The notes under the pieces: generated by a model
Seen by the model: the letters and a program-made list of their open reading frames with translations, nothing else
Told to the model about the DNA's origin: nothing
Database searches by the model: none
Source: Nocardia cyriacigeorgica
GTDB taxonomy: Bacteria > Actinomycetota > Actinomycetes > Mycobacteriales > Mycobacteriaceae
Direction: 5' to 3'
DNA: 64,000 nucleotides
Assembly: GCF_010868145.1 (NCBI RefSeq)
Contig: NZ_JAAGUY010000003.1
Location: 221,276-285,275, forward strand
Part shown: piece after piece, positions 54,189-62,867 of the stretch
Numbering within the stretch: position 1 is the stretch's first letter
How the letters are laid out: every line of letters starts with the position of its first letter
Program-made: the position numbers and the translations under genes

Positions 54189-54965
54189 ATGGCCGATCGT
54201 CGCGCATCGGAGGAGCCCGCCGACCAGGCGCGGGCATTGCTCGCCCTGCTGTGGCGCCGGGAGCTCCCACCGCGTCCCAGCGGCCGCGGCCCGAAGCAGA
54301 CGGTCAGCGTCGACGAGGTGGTGCAGACCGCCATCACGCTGGCCGACCGCGACGGGCTGGCGAAACTGTCGGTGCGCGCCGTCGCCGGTGAGCTGGGGTT
54401 GCGCCCCATGAGCCTCTACACCTATGTGCCGAGCATGCGGGCGCTGACTGCGTTGATGGTCGACGCCGTGGCCGCCGCCGATGCGCCGCTGCCTACCGAT
54501 GCACCGCCACGTACGCGGATGGCGGCCATCGCGCGCCAGGTGCGCGCCGAGGTGATCGCACACCCGTGGCTACTGGAGGTCTCGCCGTGGCGCGTGGTGC
54601 TCGGGCCGGGGCGAATGCGTCGCTACGAACGTCAGCTCGCGGCACTGGACGGGATCGGGCTGACCGATGTCGAGATGGATCGGGCGATCGCAGTGCTGAC
54701 CGAATTCGCCACCGGCAACGCGCGCATGGCGGTGGCTGCCGCGCGGGAGGCGGCCGAGATGAGCGATGCCAGCTGGTGGGAGGTGCACGGTCCGCTGTTG
54801 ACTCAGGTCATGTCCGCGCAGGCGTTTCCGCTGGCGTCGCGCGTGGGTGCGGCCGTGGGGGACCTGTACCAGGCACCTGCGGATCCGGACGGTGCGTTCG
54901 AGTTCGGGTTGGCGGCGATGCTGGACGGAATTCTCGGCACCGCCCGCAGTGTCAAGGGCGACTGA
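54189..54965 (+). CDS. TetR/AcrR family regulator (TetR C-terminal domain)
   Basis: The 258-residue protein starts at ATG 54189, with GAGGAG upstream. The helix-turn-helix lies near residues 40-90 (VSVDEVVQTAITLADRDGLA, LSVRAVAGELGLRPMSLYTY). The C-terminal domain matches the tetracycline-repressor type (PWLLEVSPWRVVLGPGRMRR, FELGLAAMLDG-like end). It is divergent from the SNF2 helicase. Ligand unknown; no efflux pump is adjacent, so its target may be the helicase operon or distant genes. Confidence 0.88.
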   Translation: MADRRASEEPADQARALLALLWRRELPPRPSGRGPKQTVSVDEVVQTAITLADRDGLAKLSVRAVAGELGLRPMSLYTYVPSMRALTALMVDAVAAADAPLPTDAPPRTRMAAIARQVRAEVIAHPWLLEVSPWRVVLGPGRMRRYERQLAALDGIGLTDVEMDRAIAVLTEFATGNARMAVAAAREAAEMSDASWWEVHGPLLTQVMSAQAFPLASRVGAAVGDLYQAPADPDGAFEFGLAAMLDGILGTARSVKGD

Positions 54966-55059
54966 GGCTCGCTCCTGAGGTCCGATGCGCTGCCCGGCGC
55001 CGACGTGTTCGGGGGCGACGTGCCGGGGCCGTCGGCAAAATGCCCTCCCGGATACACCA

Positions 55060-55088
55060 CAGCGGGCGACCGTTCGGGTCGCCCGCTG
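55060..55088. terminator. Strong bidirectional terminator
   Basis: CAGCGGGCGACC (55060-55071) and GGTCGCCCGCTG (55077-55088) form a perfect 12-bp GC-rich stem with loop GTTCG, between the convergent TetR and DUF7455 genes. There is no U-tract. This is the best hairpin terminator in the window by stem quality. Confidence 0.8.
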
Positions 55089-55142
55089 CGGATTACGCGG
55101 TATTCGGTTGTTCGATGCTGTTGTGTCGGACGCGAGGAGCGG

Positions 55143-55337
55143 TCAGAGGGCGGGAGCGGATTCCGTGTCGATCACGGCCTCGAGCTCGCGCAGCCTGTCC
55201 ATGTGTTCATTCGCGTGGTGCTGGCAGAAGAGCAACTCTCCACCTGCGGGCAGAACGGCACGCACTCGGGCAGCCGCCCCGCAGCGGTCGCAACGATCGA
55301 CCGCGGTCAGTGGGGTGCTTGTCAGGGTTCCTGGCAT
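55143..55337 (-). CDS. DUF7455 small zinc-ribbon protein
   Basis: ATG 55337 (GGAGGAG upstream) gives 64 residues; the GTC-started longer frame is rejected. The pattern VDRCDRCGAAARVRAVLPAG then ELLFCQHHANEHM supplies two Cys and a CxHH pair, a rubredoxin-like zinc ribbon. It corresponds to M. tuberculosis Rv2699c. Function unknown. The roughly 270 nt upstream holds its promoter and the start region of the DUF952 gene. Confidence 0.8.
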   Translation of the reverse strand: MPGTLTSTPLTAVDRCDRCGAAARVRAVLPAGGELLFCQHHANEHMDRLRELEAVIDTESAPAL

Positions 55338-55610
55338 GACTCCTCCGTCCTGGCTCCCGGCACACAGACCGTTCACCTGGTGTGGGGCCCGTGGTCACTC
55401 CGCGGGCTCGCTACCGCTACTTCCCAGCAGTGGTATGACTACTCTGTCAGACGTTCGGGACGGGGGCTTTGTTCCCGCAAGCGAATCGATGTGTTTTCCC
55501 TAACACGACCAGCGCTTTTCGCTCTGCGCGAACCTCACTGGTCATGGCTGGGAAGTCACTCGAATCACCGACTCGAAAGGCCGATCCAGTTGTCTACCGG
55601 GAGATTACCC

Positions 55611-55970
55611 GTGACCTACGACACCCACACTCTGGTTCATATCTGCACCGCCACCGAATGGCAGACCGCCGGGCACACCGGTGCGCATCGGCCCGCCTCG
55701 CTCGACACCGAGGGGTTCGTGCACCTGTCCACACCGCAGCAGGTGCATCTGCCCGCCAACCGGCTCTACGCGGGCCGGCGCGACCTGGTTCTGCTGCGGC
55801 TCGATCCCGCCCGGTTGGGGTCACCGGTGAAATGGGAGCCGGGCGTTCCGTCCGACGATCCGGAGCTGCGGTTCCCCCACCTGTACGGACCACTACCCGC
55901 CGCCGCGGTCGTGGCCGTCGAGGACTTCCAGCCCGACGCCGACGGAGTCTTCGCCGAGCTCGACCACTGA
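55611..55970 (+). CDS. DUF952 domain-containing protein
   Basis: GTG 55611 with GGGAG nine nt upstream gives 119 residues. LVHICTATEWQTAGHTGAHR, SLDTEGFVHLSTPQQVHLPA and FPHLYGPLPAAAVVAVEDF are the DUF952 signature segments. Structures of this family resemble ADP-ribosyl/RNA 2'-phosphotransferase-like folds, but biochemical function is unknown. It is a monocistronic gene just before the 68-bp tandem repeats. Confidence 0.88.
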   Translation: MTYDTHTLVHICTATEWQTAGHTGAHRPASLDTEGFVHLSTPQQVHLPANRLYAGRRDLVLLRLDPARLGSPVKWEPGVPSDDPELRFPHLYGPLPAAAVVAVEDFQPDADGVFAELDH

Positions 55971-55978
55971 GCCCGAGA

Positions 55979-56176
55979 GGCGCTGCCGGACGCAGTCCGT
56001 CGTCGGACCGCGCACGGCCGGAGCGAATGCGGAGGTACGCACGTTGGGCGCTGCCGGACGCAGTCCGCCTGCAGACCGCGCACGGCCGGAGCGAATGCGG
56101 AGGTACGCACGTTGGGCGCTGCCGGACGCAGTCCGTCTTCAGACCGCGCACGGCCGGAGCGAATGCGGAGGTACGC
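55979..56176. repeat. Three tandem 68-bp repeats
   Basis: Three near-identical copies begin at 55979, 56047 and 56115 with GGCGCTGCCGGACGCAGTCC. The third stops at GGAGGTACGC (56176), directly at the stop codon of the response regulator. They differ mainly at CGTCGTCGG, CGCCTGCAG and CGTCTTCAG, about 20 nt into each copy. Each copy holds the short palindrome CGGACGCAGTCCG. The array fills the whole region between the convergent DUF952 and luxR-type genes. The 68-bp period is not a multiple of three, so it is non-coding; it looks like a VNTR and possibly a transcription end region. Confidence 0.9.
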
Positions 56177-56824
56177 CTAACCGCCGCGCAGCTCCCTGGC
56201 CAGGATCGCCGCCTGAACCCGTGAGCGAACTCCCAGCTTGGTGAGGACCCGCGAGACATGCGTCTTGACCGTGGTCTCGCCGATGAACAGTCGCCCCGCG
56301 ATCTGCGCGTTGGACAGCCCGTCGCCGAGGCAGTCGAGCACCTCACGTTCGCGTTCGGTGAGATCGGCCAGGCCGTCGGGCGCGCTGTCGGCCGGTGTGT
56401 CGGGGGCAGCGGCGAAGGCTGCGATCACCGCGCGAGTCACTTCGGGGGCGAGCACACCGTCGCCCGCCGCGACCGCGCGCACGGATGCCACCAGATCCTG
56501 CCCCGACACCGACTTGAGCACGAATCCCGAGGCACCCGCGCGCAAGGTACGGAAGACGTATTCGTCCAGATCGAAGGTGGTCAGGATCAGCACCCTGGCC
56601 AAACCGTCGGCGGTGATGCGGCCGGTCGCGGTGATGCCGTCGACGCCGGGCATGCGCACGTCCATCAGCACGACATCCGGTCGCAGTGCCCTGGTCTGCG
56701 CGACCGCCACATCGCCGTCGGCGGCCTCGCCGATCACCTCGATACCGTCGGCCGCGTCGAGGATCATGCGCAGGCCCGCGCGAATCGCGCTGTGATCATC
56801 GGCGATCAGCACCCGGATCGTCAT
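56177..56824 (-). CDS. NarL/LuxR-type response regulator
   Basis: The 215-residue protein has a receiver domain (RVLIADDHSAIRAGLRMILD, phosphoacceptor Asp in VVLMDVRMPGVDG, then ILTTFDLDEYVFRTLRAGAS). A LuxR helix-turn-helix follows (LTEREREVLDCLGDGLSNAQ, IGETTVKTHVSRVLTKLGVR). It overlaps its kinase gene by 4 nt, so the two are translationally coupled. The target genes are not evident; the adjacent GAP-family gene is a candidate. Confidence 0.95.
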   Translation of the reverse strand: MTIRVLIADDHSAIRAGLRMILDAADGIEVIGEAADGDVAVAQTRALRPDVVLMDVRMPGVDGITATGRITADGLARVLILTTFDLDEYVFRTLRAGASGFVLKSVSGQDLVASVRAVAAGDGVLAPEVTRAVIAAFAAAPDTPADSAPDGLADLTEREREVLDCLGDGLSNAQIAGRLFIGETTVKTHVSRVLTKLGVRSRVQAAILARELRGG

Positions 56825-58035
56825 CGCGGTTCACCTCCGGAGACAGCGACGGTGGTCGGCAGATCCGCCCGCACCGTCCACACTCGGGCGGCGGGGCCGG
56901 CCGCGAACTCGCCGCCGAGGGCTGCGGCTCGCTCGCGCATGTTGGTCAGGCCTCGGTGCGACAGGCCCGCCGGGTCGGCGGCGGATCCGTTCGGCTGCGG
57001 CGGCAGAGGGTTGCGGATCGCGACGGTGAGCGTCGTCGCCTCGGTGGCGATGTCGATGTCGACCTCCTGCCCGGGGGCGTGCTTCATGGCGTTGGTCAGC
57101 GCTTCCTGGATGATCCGGTAGGCGGCCTGATCGACCGCGCTCGGCAGCGGGTCGCCGTCTACCGCACCGTGCACTCGCACGGTGCTTCCCGCGGAACGGG
57201 CTGCGTCGACCAGTAACGACAGTTGGGCAAGACCGCGCGGCGCGGCGAGATCCTCGGCGCCGTCGTCGCGACGCAGCAAACCGATCATGATGCGCATCTC
57301 CTGGAGCGCGCTGACGCTGTTGGACCGGATGGATTCGACCACGCCGGCCAAGGCGGGATCGTCATCGTCGCGGCGCGACAGCAGCCCGAGCGCGGCCTCG
57401 GATTGGATGGCGATGGCCGAGAGATGCCCGGCGATCACATCGTGCAGATCGCGGGCCATGGTCTTGCGTTCGTCGGCGATCGCCGCCCTGCGGTCCAGCT
57501 CGGCCACCAGTTCCAGCGCGCGCGCCTTCGCCCGTTCGGCCTGTGCGGTCTCCTTGTGCGCACGCACGGTCAACGCCCACCAGATCGACGTGCCGACGAA
57601 CGCGGAGGCGGCAAGCAGGGCGATCAGCATGGCGCGCCACTCGCCGCTGATGATCCACGCGGCCACCGAACCGACGGCCGTGACGGCGATGGCAGCGCCG
57701 ACCACGAACCGCGACTGGCGCCGGGTCCCGTACAGCACGCTCGCATAGATGAGATCGGAGTAGACGAGCCAGATGGGGATGGTCGGACCGAGAGCGAAGT
57801 CGATGAGCAGCGGAACCAGACCGGCCGAGAGAGCCCACATCGGCTTGCGGCGGCGCAACATGCTCGTCGCGCACAACAACCCGAGCAACGCCATGCGCAC
57901 CGTCAGCGGCGTGTCGGAACTGTGTCCGGTCATCGCGTACATGCCGAAGCCGTACAGCGCCGCGCCGACGGTGAAGACGAACGCGACGATCAGCGCCTCC
58001 TGCGCCGTCGCCGACAACGCCGTCCACCACTTCAC
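56821..58035 (-). CDS. Two-component sensor histidine kinase (NarX/DesK type)
   Basis: The 404-residue protein has an N-terminal membrane region of five to six helices (ALIVAFVFTVGAALYGFGMY and others) with little extracytoplasmic sequence. This suggests it senses the membrane or an intramembrane cue. The HisKA_3 phosphoacceptor is ERKTMARDLHDVIAGHLSAI. The ATPase has RIIQEALTNAMKHAPGQEVD and HRGLTNMRERAAALGGEF. It phosphorylates the overlapping response regulator. Confidence 0.94.
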   Translation of the reverse strand: MKWWTALSATAQEALIVAFVFTVGAALYGFGMYAMTGHSSDTPLTVRMALLGLLCATSMLRRRKPMWALSAGLVPLLIDFALGPTIPIWLVYSDLIYASVLYGTRRQSRFVVGAAIAVTAVGSVAAWIISGEWRAMLIALLAASAFVGTSIWWALTVRAHKETAQAERAKARALELVAELDRRAAIADERKTMARDLHDVIAGHLSAIAIQSEAALGLLSRRDDDDPALAGVVESIRSNSVSALQEMRIMIGLLRRDDGAEDLAAPRGLAQLSLLVDAARSAGSTVRVHGAVDGDPLPSAVDQAAYRIIQEALTNAMKHAPGQEVDIDIATEATTLTVAIRNPLPPQPNGSAADPAGLSHRGLTNMRERAAALGGEFAAGPAARVWTVRADLPTTVAVSGGEPR

Positions 58036-58144
58036 GCACCCATCTCAGCACAGCTCACCTCCGGTGCGGGTCCACCGAAGTGATGAGCGGCGATCCCACC
58101 GTCGACCGACGCGCGTGAGCACCGATCCGCGCGAAGCTCGGCCG

Positions 58145-58843
58145 GTGACGCTCATTCTGGGTCTGGCCGCGCTCGCCCTGGTGGACAGCACCTCCATCGG
58201 TACTCTCGTCGTCCCGCTGTGGTTGTTGCTCGCGCCGGACCGGCCTCCGCTACGACGCATGCTGGTGTATCTGCTCGCCATCGCGGGGTTCTATTTCGTG
58301 GTCGGTGTGGCGCTGCTGTTCGGCGCTTCGGCCGGCCTGGCTCGGTTCGGCGACCTCGCCGACAGCCCCTGGGTGCTGTGGCCGCAGCTGGCGCTCGGCA
58401 TCGCGCTGTTCGCGGTGTCGTGGCGGTTCGATTCCAGGAAGCGACGCGAACGCGGCGAAGCCGATCGCACCGCGGCCTGGCGCGACCGCGCCCTGAAGAC
58501 CCAGTCCTCGGGTCGTGGGCTCGCCGTCCTCGCGGTCAGTGCGGGCACGCTGGAAGTGTTGTCGATGGTTCCGTATCTGGCCGCCATCGGATTGCTGGTC
58601 TCGACCGACCTGCCCGGTGGTGTGTCGGTGGCGCTGCTCGCCGGTTACTGCGCGGTCATGGTGGTGCCCGCGCTGGTACTGATCGGGGTCAGGAATCTGG
58701 CCCATCGGCAGGTGGAACCGCTGCTCATCCGGCTGAACGACTGGCTGTCGCGCCATGCCGACAGCGCCACCGGATGGGCGCTGGCAATCGCCGGAATCGT
58801 GGTGGCTCGTGGCGCGCTCGGCGGATTGTTCGGGGGCGGTTAG
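58145..58843 (+). CDS. GAP (Sap-like) family membrane protein
   Basis: GTG 58145 gives 232 residues; GTG 58115 in frame adds ten. Six hydrophobic helices (LILGLAALALVDSTSIGTLV, YLLAIAGFYFVVGVALLFGA, LALGIALFAVSWRF, LVSTDLPGGVSVALLAGYCA and others) with a basic central loop are typical of GAP/Sap proteins, related to the sulfolipid-1-addressing protein. Some members help export glycopeptidolipids or sulfolipids. It is divergent from the two-component system and 9 nt before khtT-like. Confidence 0.75.
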   Translation: MTLILGLAALALVDSTSIGTLVVPLWLLLAPDRPPLRRMLVYLLAIAGFYFVVGVALLFGASAGLARFGDLADSPWVLWPQLALGIALFAVSWRFDSRKRRERGEADRTAAWRDRALKTQSSGRGLAVLAVSAGTLEVLSMVPYLAAIGLLVSTDLPGGVSVALLAGYCAVMVVPALVLIGVRNLAHRQVEPLLIRLNDWLSRHADSATGWALAIAGIVVARGALGGLFGGG

Positions 58844-58852
58844 CCTGGACTT

Positions 58853-59335
58853 GTGAATGTCGATGTCACTGCGTTACCCGGGATCGGGGTGCGAAAAGAC
58901 TTCGAGGTGCGGTCCGGGCGCCGGATCGGTGTCGTCGCCCATCGCGACGGCGATATCGATCTGATCGTGTCCAAGGTCGAGGACCCGGACGCCTGTGCCG
59001 CGCAGGTCGCGTTGAGCACCGACGAGGCCGCCGTGCTGGCCAATCTGCTCGGTGCGCCCCAGCTGGTTTCCCGGCTCAACGACGACCATCGCGATATGCC
59101 CGGCATCACCACCCGCCAGCTGCCGATCTCGGACGAATCGCCCTACGGCGGTCGGACCCTCGGCGAAACCGCGATGCGCACTCGCACCAAGGTGTCCATC
59201 GTTGCGGTGATGCGGGCGGGGCAGCTGCACCCCTCGCCGGGGCCGGATTTCACCTTCACCACTGGTGATCTTCTCGTCGTCGTCGGGACACCCGACGGCC
59301 TTGACGCCGCGGCGAAGATTCTCACGCACGGCTGA
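58853..59335 (+). CDS. Regulatory subunit of a K+/H+ antiporter (KhtT-like, TrkA-C domain)
   Basis: The 160-residue protein from GTG 58853 has an N-terminal KhtT-like domain (VDVTALPGIGVRKDFEVRSG, RRIGVVAHRDGDIDLIVSKV) and a TrkA-C domain near residues 90-160 (YGGRTLGETAMRTRTKVSIV, FTTGDLLVVVGTPDGLDAAA). TrkA-C domains bind nucleotides such as c-di-AMP and gate the antiporter. The antiporter gene starts 4 nt after its stop, giving a matched pair. Confidence 0.88.
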   Translation: MNVDVTALPGIGVRKDFEVRSGRRIGVVAHRDGDIDLIVSKVEDPDACAAQVALSTDEAAVLANLLGAPQLVSRLNDDHRDMPGITTRQLPISDESPYGGRTLGETAMRTRTKVSIVAVMRAGQLHPSPGPDFTFTTGDLLVVVGTPDGLDAAAKILTHG

Positions 59336-59339
59336 TCCG

Positions 59340-60524
59340 GTGGCCACGACCGCGCTCGCCCTCATCGAGCTGGGCGCGGTGTTGTTCGCTCTCGGGGTGT
59401 TCGCGCGGGTGGCGGGCCGGTTCGGGCTCTCGCCCATACCGCTCTATCTGCTCGGCGGCCTCGCCTTCGGTCAAGGGGGATTGATCAATCTCGGCGCGGC
59501 CAACGAGTTCGGGCATATTGCCGGCGAGATCGGTGTGGTTCTACTGCTGTTGCTGCTCGGTCTGGAATACACCGCCGCCGAGCTGGTCACCGGGATGCGC
59601 CGTTCCTGGCCGGTCGGTCTGCTCGACATCGTCGCGAACGCGACGCCCGGTGCGGTGGTGGCGCTGCTGCTGGGCTGGGGACCGGTCGGCGCCCTGACCC
59701 TCGGTGGCGTCACCTACATCTCGTCGTCGGGAATCGCGGCCAAAGTGCTCAACGACCTGGGGCGGCTCGGTAACCGGGAAACGCCGGTGGTGCTGTCGAT
59801 CCTGGTGTTCGAGGACTTGACGATGGCGGTGTACCTGCCGGTGCTGACCACGGTGCTGGCGGGGCTGAGTTTCGTGAGCGGGGTGCAATCACTGGGCGTG
59901 GCGTTGATCGCGATCACCATCGTGCTGGTGGTAACCCTGCGCTACGGACGTTATGTCTCGGCGGTGGTCGACAGCACCGACCGCGAGGTGTTCCTGCTCA
60001 AGCTGCTCGGCGCGGCACTCCTGGTGGCGGGTGTGGCCTCGGCGTTGAACGTTTCGGCGGCGGTCGGTGCGTTCCTGCTGGGAATCGCGATCTCCGGCTC
60101 CACCGCGCGGGAGGCGGTGCGACTGTTGGAACCGTTGCGCGATCTGTTCGCCGCGATCTTCTTCGTGGCGTTCGGCCTCAACACCGATCCGACCGCCATC
60201 CCGCCGGTGCTGGGCTGGGCGGTCGCACTGGCGGTCGTCACGACGATCACCAAGATCGCCACCGGCTGGTGGGGTGCGCGCAGTCAGGGCATCCGCCGCC
60301 TCGGCCGGGCCAGAGCGGGGGTGGCGCTGGTCGCGCGCGGCGAGTTCTCCATCGTCATCGCCGGGCTCGCGGTCAGCACCGGGGCCATCGACGGCAAACT
60401 GGCTGCATTGGCGTCGGCCTACGTGCTGATCATGGCGATTGTCGGGCCCATCGCCGCGCGTGTCGTGGAGCCGGTGCTGAGCCGATTCCCGGCCGCATCC
60501 GCCGGGCCGGCTGTTCAGCCCTGA
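59340..60524 (+). CDS. Monovalent cation:proton antiporter (KhtU/CPA2 type)
   Basis: GTG 59340 gives 394 residues and about 12 transmembrane helices, e.g. LALIELGAVLFALGVFARVA and EIGVVLLLLLLGLEYTAAEL. SSSGIAAKVLND and LVFEDLTMAVYLP hold the CPA2-type acidic centre. It ends without a TrkA-N domain, which is supplied by the separate regulatory subunit upstream. It probably exports K+ in exchange for H+ under c-di-AMP or nucleotide control. Confidence 0.9.
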   Translation: MATTALALIELGAVLFALGVFARVAGRFGLSPIPLYLLGGLAFGQGGLINLGAANEFGHIAGEIGVVLLLLLLGLEYTAAELVTGMRRSWPVGLLDIVANATPGAVVALLLGWGPVGALTLGGVTYISSSGIAAKVLNDLGRLGNRETPVVLSILVFEDLTMAVYLPVLTTVLAGLSFVSGVQSLGVALIAITIVLVVTLRYGRYVSAVVDSTDREVFLLKLLGAALLVAGVASALNVSAAVGAFLLGIAISGSTAREAVRLLEPLRDLFAAIFFVAFGLNTDPTAIPPVLGWAVALAVVTTITKIATGWWGARSQGIRRLGRARAGVALVARGEFSIVIAGLAVSTGAIDGKLAALASAYVLIMAIVGPIAARVVEPVLSRFPAASAGPAVQP

Positions 60525-60618
60525 CATCCCTGCCGCGGCATCGGCCGAAACCGGCGGTGGCATGTTCTACTTCCACCCGACGACAAGTGCGCCGCCCCCG
60601 CTGCCGGAAGGGAATCGT

Positions 60619-62043
60619 ATGGCGTCCTACGCCGCAACCGCCGGTGGCGTGACCTACCGTTTCGACGGGCTCGTCGATCTGCTGGCCAAGGCCACGCCAC
60701 TACGCAGTGGTGACGAACTGGCCGGCTGCGCCGCCGAATCCGATGCCGAACGGGCCGCGGCCCAGTGGGCGCTGGCCGATCTGCCGCTGACGGTATTCCT
60801 GAACGAGCCGGTAGTGCCCTACGAGACCGACGAGGTCACCCGGCTCATCATCGACACCCATGATCGGACGGCATTCCAGACCATCGCGCATCTGACCGTC
60901 GGCGGTCTACGGGACCGGCTGCTCGAGGTCGCGGCAGGCGCGAACGGCACCGAGGCGGCCGCGACGCTGCGGGCCCTCGCGCCCGGGCTGACGCCGGAGA
61001 TGGTCGCCGCGGTCAGCAAGATCATGCGCAATCAGGATTTGATCGCCGTCGCGCGGGCCGTCCATGTGCACGCGGCATTCCGTACCACGATCGGGCGGCC
61101 CGGCACGCTGGCGACCAGACTGCAACCCAACCACCCCACCGACGATCCGCGCGGCATTGCCGCCGCGGTCCTCGACGGGCTGCTACTCGGCTGTGGTGAC
61201 GCGGTGATCGGCATCAACCCCGCCACCGACTCACCGCGCGCCACCGCCGACCTGCTGGCCTTGCTCGACGAGGTGCGCACCCGCTTCGACATCCCCACGC
61301 AGTCCTGTGTGCTCGCCCATGTCACCACCACACTCACCCTGATCGAGGCAGGCGCGCCGGTGGACCTGGTCTTCCAGTCGATCGCCGGGACCGAGGGCGC
61401 CAATGCCGGCTTCGGTGTGAACATTTCGCTGTTGCGGGAGGCGAACGACGCGGGGCGGGCGTTGCGGCGCGGGACGGTCGGCGACAACGTCATGTACTTC
61501 GAGACCGGTCAGGGTTCGGCCCTGTCGGCGGGCGCGCATCGTGGTGCCTGTGGCCGCCCTGTCGATCAGCAGACCCTGGAGGCCAGGGCCTACGCGGTGG
61601 CCCGTGCGTTGGATCCGCTGCTGGTGAACACCGTCGTCGGTTTCATCGGTCCGGAGTACCTGTACGACGGCAAGCAGATCATCCGGGCCGGTCTCGAGGA
61701 CCATTTCTGCGGCAAACTGCTCGGCCTGCCGATGGGTGTGGACGTCTGCTACACCAACCACGCCGAAGCCGATCAAGACGATATGGACACCCTGCTCACG
61801 CTGCTCGGCGCCGCGGGGTGCGCCTTTGTGATCGCGGTGCCCGGTGCCGACGATGCGATGCTCGGCTATCAAAGTCTGAGCTTTCACGACGCGCTCTACG
61901 CGCGTCAGGTATTCGGACTGCGTCCGGCCCCCGAGTTCGAGGCGTGGCTGCACCGGCTCGGCATGATCGACGACGCGGGCCGGGTGCTGGCGGTGCCGCC
62001 GCTGAGCTCACCGCTGCGCGCGCTGACCGGAGTGCGGCGATGA
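60619..62043 (+). CDS. eutB: Ethanolamine ammonia-lyase large subunit
   Basis: ATG 60619, with GGAAGGGA upstream, gives 474 residues; the ATG 19 codons earlier lacks a ribosome binding site. Family landmarks include ETDEVTRLIIDTHDRTAFQT, SKIMRNQDLIAVARAVHVHA and FRTTIGRPGTLATRLQPNHP. GDAVIGINPATDSPRAT, QSIAGTEGANAGFGVNISLL and MYFETGQGSALSAGAHRGAC follow. EutB carries the active site and part of the cobalamin site; the enzyme uses adenosylcobalamin to convert ethanolamine to acetaldehyde and ammonia. It overlaps eutC by 4 nt. No cobalamin riboswitch is visible in the short gap upstream. Confidence 0.95.
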   Translation: MASYAATAGGVTYRFDGLVDLLAKATPLRSGDELAGCAAESDAERAAAQWALADLPLTVFLNEPVVPYETDEVTRLIIDTHDRTAFQTIAHLTVGGLRDRLLEVAAGANGTEAAATLRALAPGLTPEMVAAVSKIMRNQDLIAVARAVHVHAAFRTTIGRPGTLATRLQPNHPTDDPRGIAAAVLDGLLLGCGDAVIGINPATDSPRATADLLALLDEVRTRFDIPTQSCVLAHVTTTLTLIEAGAPVDLVFQSIAGTEGANAGFGVNISLLREANDAGRALRRGTVGDNVMYFETGQGSALSAGAHRGACGRPVDQQTLEARAYAVARALDPLLVNTVVGFIGPEYLYDGKQIIRAGLEDHFCGKLLGLPMGVDVCYTNHAEADQDDMDTLLTLLGAAGCAFVIAVPGADDAMLGYQSLSFHDALYARQVFGLRPAPEFEAWLHRLGMIDDAGRVLAVPPLSSPLRALTGVRR

Positions 62044-62867
62044 GCGGAGATCACCCGCCGGCCGACTCCGACGACCAGCGGCAATTCTGGACCGATCTGC
62101 GCGCCACGACGCAGGCTCGGATAGGACTCGGCCGCGCGGGCAACGCCCTGCCCACCGCGCACGTGCTCGAGTTCCGTGCGGCCCACGCCGCCGCCCGCGA
62201 CGCGGTGCACACCCCGCTGGACGTCGACGCACTGCACGAGCGGATCGTCACCATGGGATTGGGCGAACCGCTCAGGGTGCGCAGCCGAGCGCGCGACCGC
62301 GCCGAGTATCTGCGTCGCCCAGATCTGGGACGTCTGCCAGGTGAGTCGTGGCCGTTCACCGGCGACGACGACCGAGCTTCGGCGAGCGACAGCGACACCG
62401 CCGAGATCGGGATCGTCCTCGCGGACGGGCTCTCCCCGAGCGCTCTGCTCGCGCATGGCCCCGCGATGGTCGCCGCACTCATCACCGAGTTCGGCCCGCG
62501 CGCGTCGTTCGCGCCGCCGGTGATCGCGACGCAGGCCCGCGTTGCGCTCGGTGATCACATCGCTGTCGCCCTCGGCGTGGCGACAGTGCTGGTCCTCATC
62601 GGCGAGCGTCCCGGGCTCTCGGTCGCCGACAGCCTCGGCGTCTACCTGACCCACCAGCCGCGGCTCGACTGCGCCGACGCCGACCGCAATTGCGTATCCA
62701 ACATTCACCGCCCGAACGGCCTCGGTTACCGACAGGCCGCACGCGTCGTGGTGGGTCTGGTGGCCGGTGCGCGCCGGTTGGGCCGTTCGGGTGTGGATTT
62801 GAAGGATCTGTCCGGCCCCGACCTGACCTCAGCAGAGCCCGCCGTCCTACCTGACGCGCAACCCTGA
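62040..62867 (+). CDS. eutC: Ethanolamine ammonia-lyase small subunit
   Basis: ATG 62040 overlaps the eutB stop (ATGA), giving 275 residues. FWTDLRATTQARIGLGRAGN and FRAAHAAARDAVHTPLDVD are the EutC start. IGIVLADGLSPSALLAHGPA and VLIGERPGLSVADSLGVYLT, with NIHRPNGLGYRQAARVVVGL, complete the family pattern. EutC forms the cobalamin-binding half with EutB. No transporter, reactivase (eutA) or microcompartment gene is next to it, so uptake and reactivation must be encoded elsewhere or replaced. Confidence 0.94.
   Translation: MSGDHPPADSDDQRQFWTDLRATTQARIGLGRAGNALPTAHVLEFRAAHAAARDAVHTPLDVDALHERIVTMGLGEPLRVRSRARDRAEYLRRPDLGRLPGESWPFTGDDDRASASDSDTAEIGIVLADGLSPSALLAHGPAMVAALITEFGPRASFAPPVIATQARVALGDHIAVALGVATVLVLIGERPGLSVADSLGVYLTHQPRLDCADADRNCVSNIHRPNGLGYRQAARVVVGLVAGARRLGRSGVDLKDLSGPDLTSAEPAVLPDAQP

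Noticed and set aside
55979..56176. 68-bp repeats as a CRISPR array
   Set aside because: The copies are directly adjacent with no unique spacers, and there are no cas genes.
60525..60618. Cobalamin riboswitch before eutB
   Set aside because: The gap is only about 94 nt and I see no B12-box-like conserved sequence.
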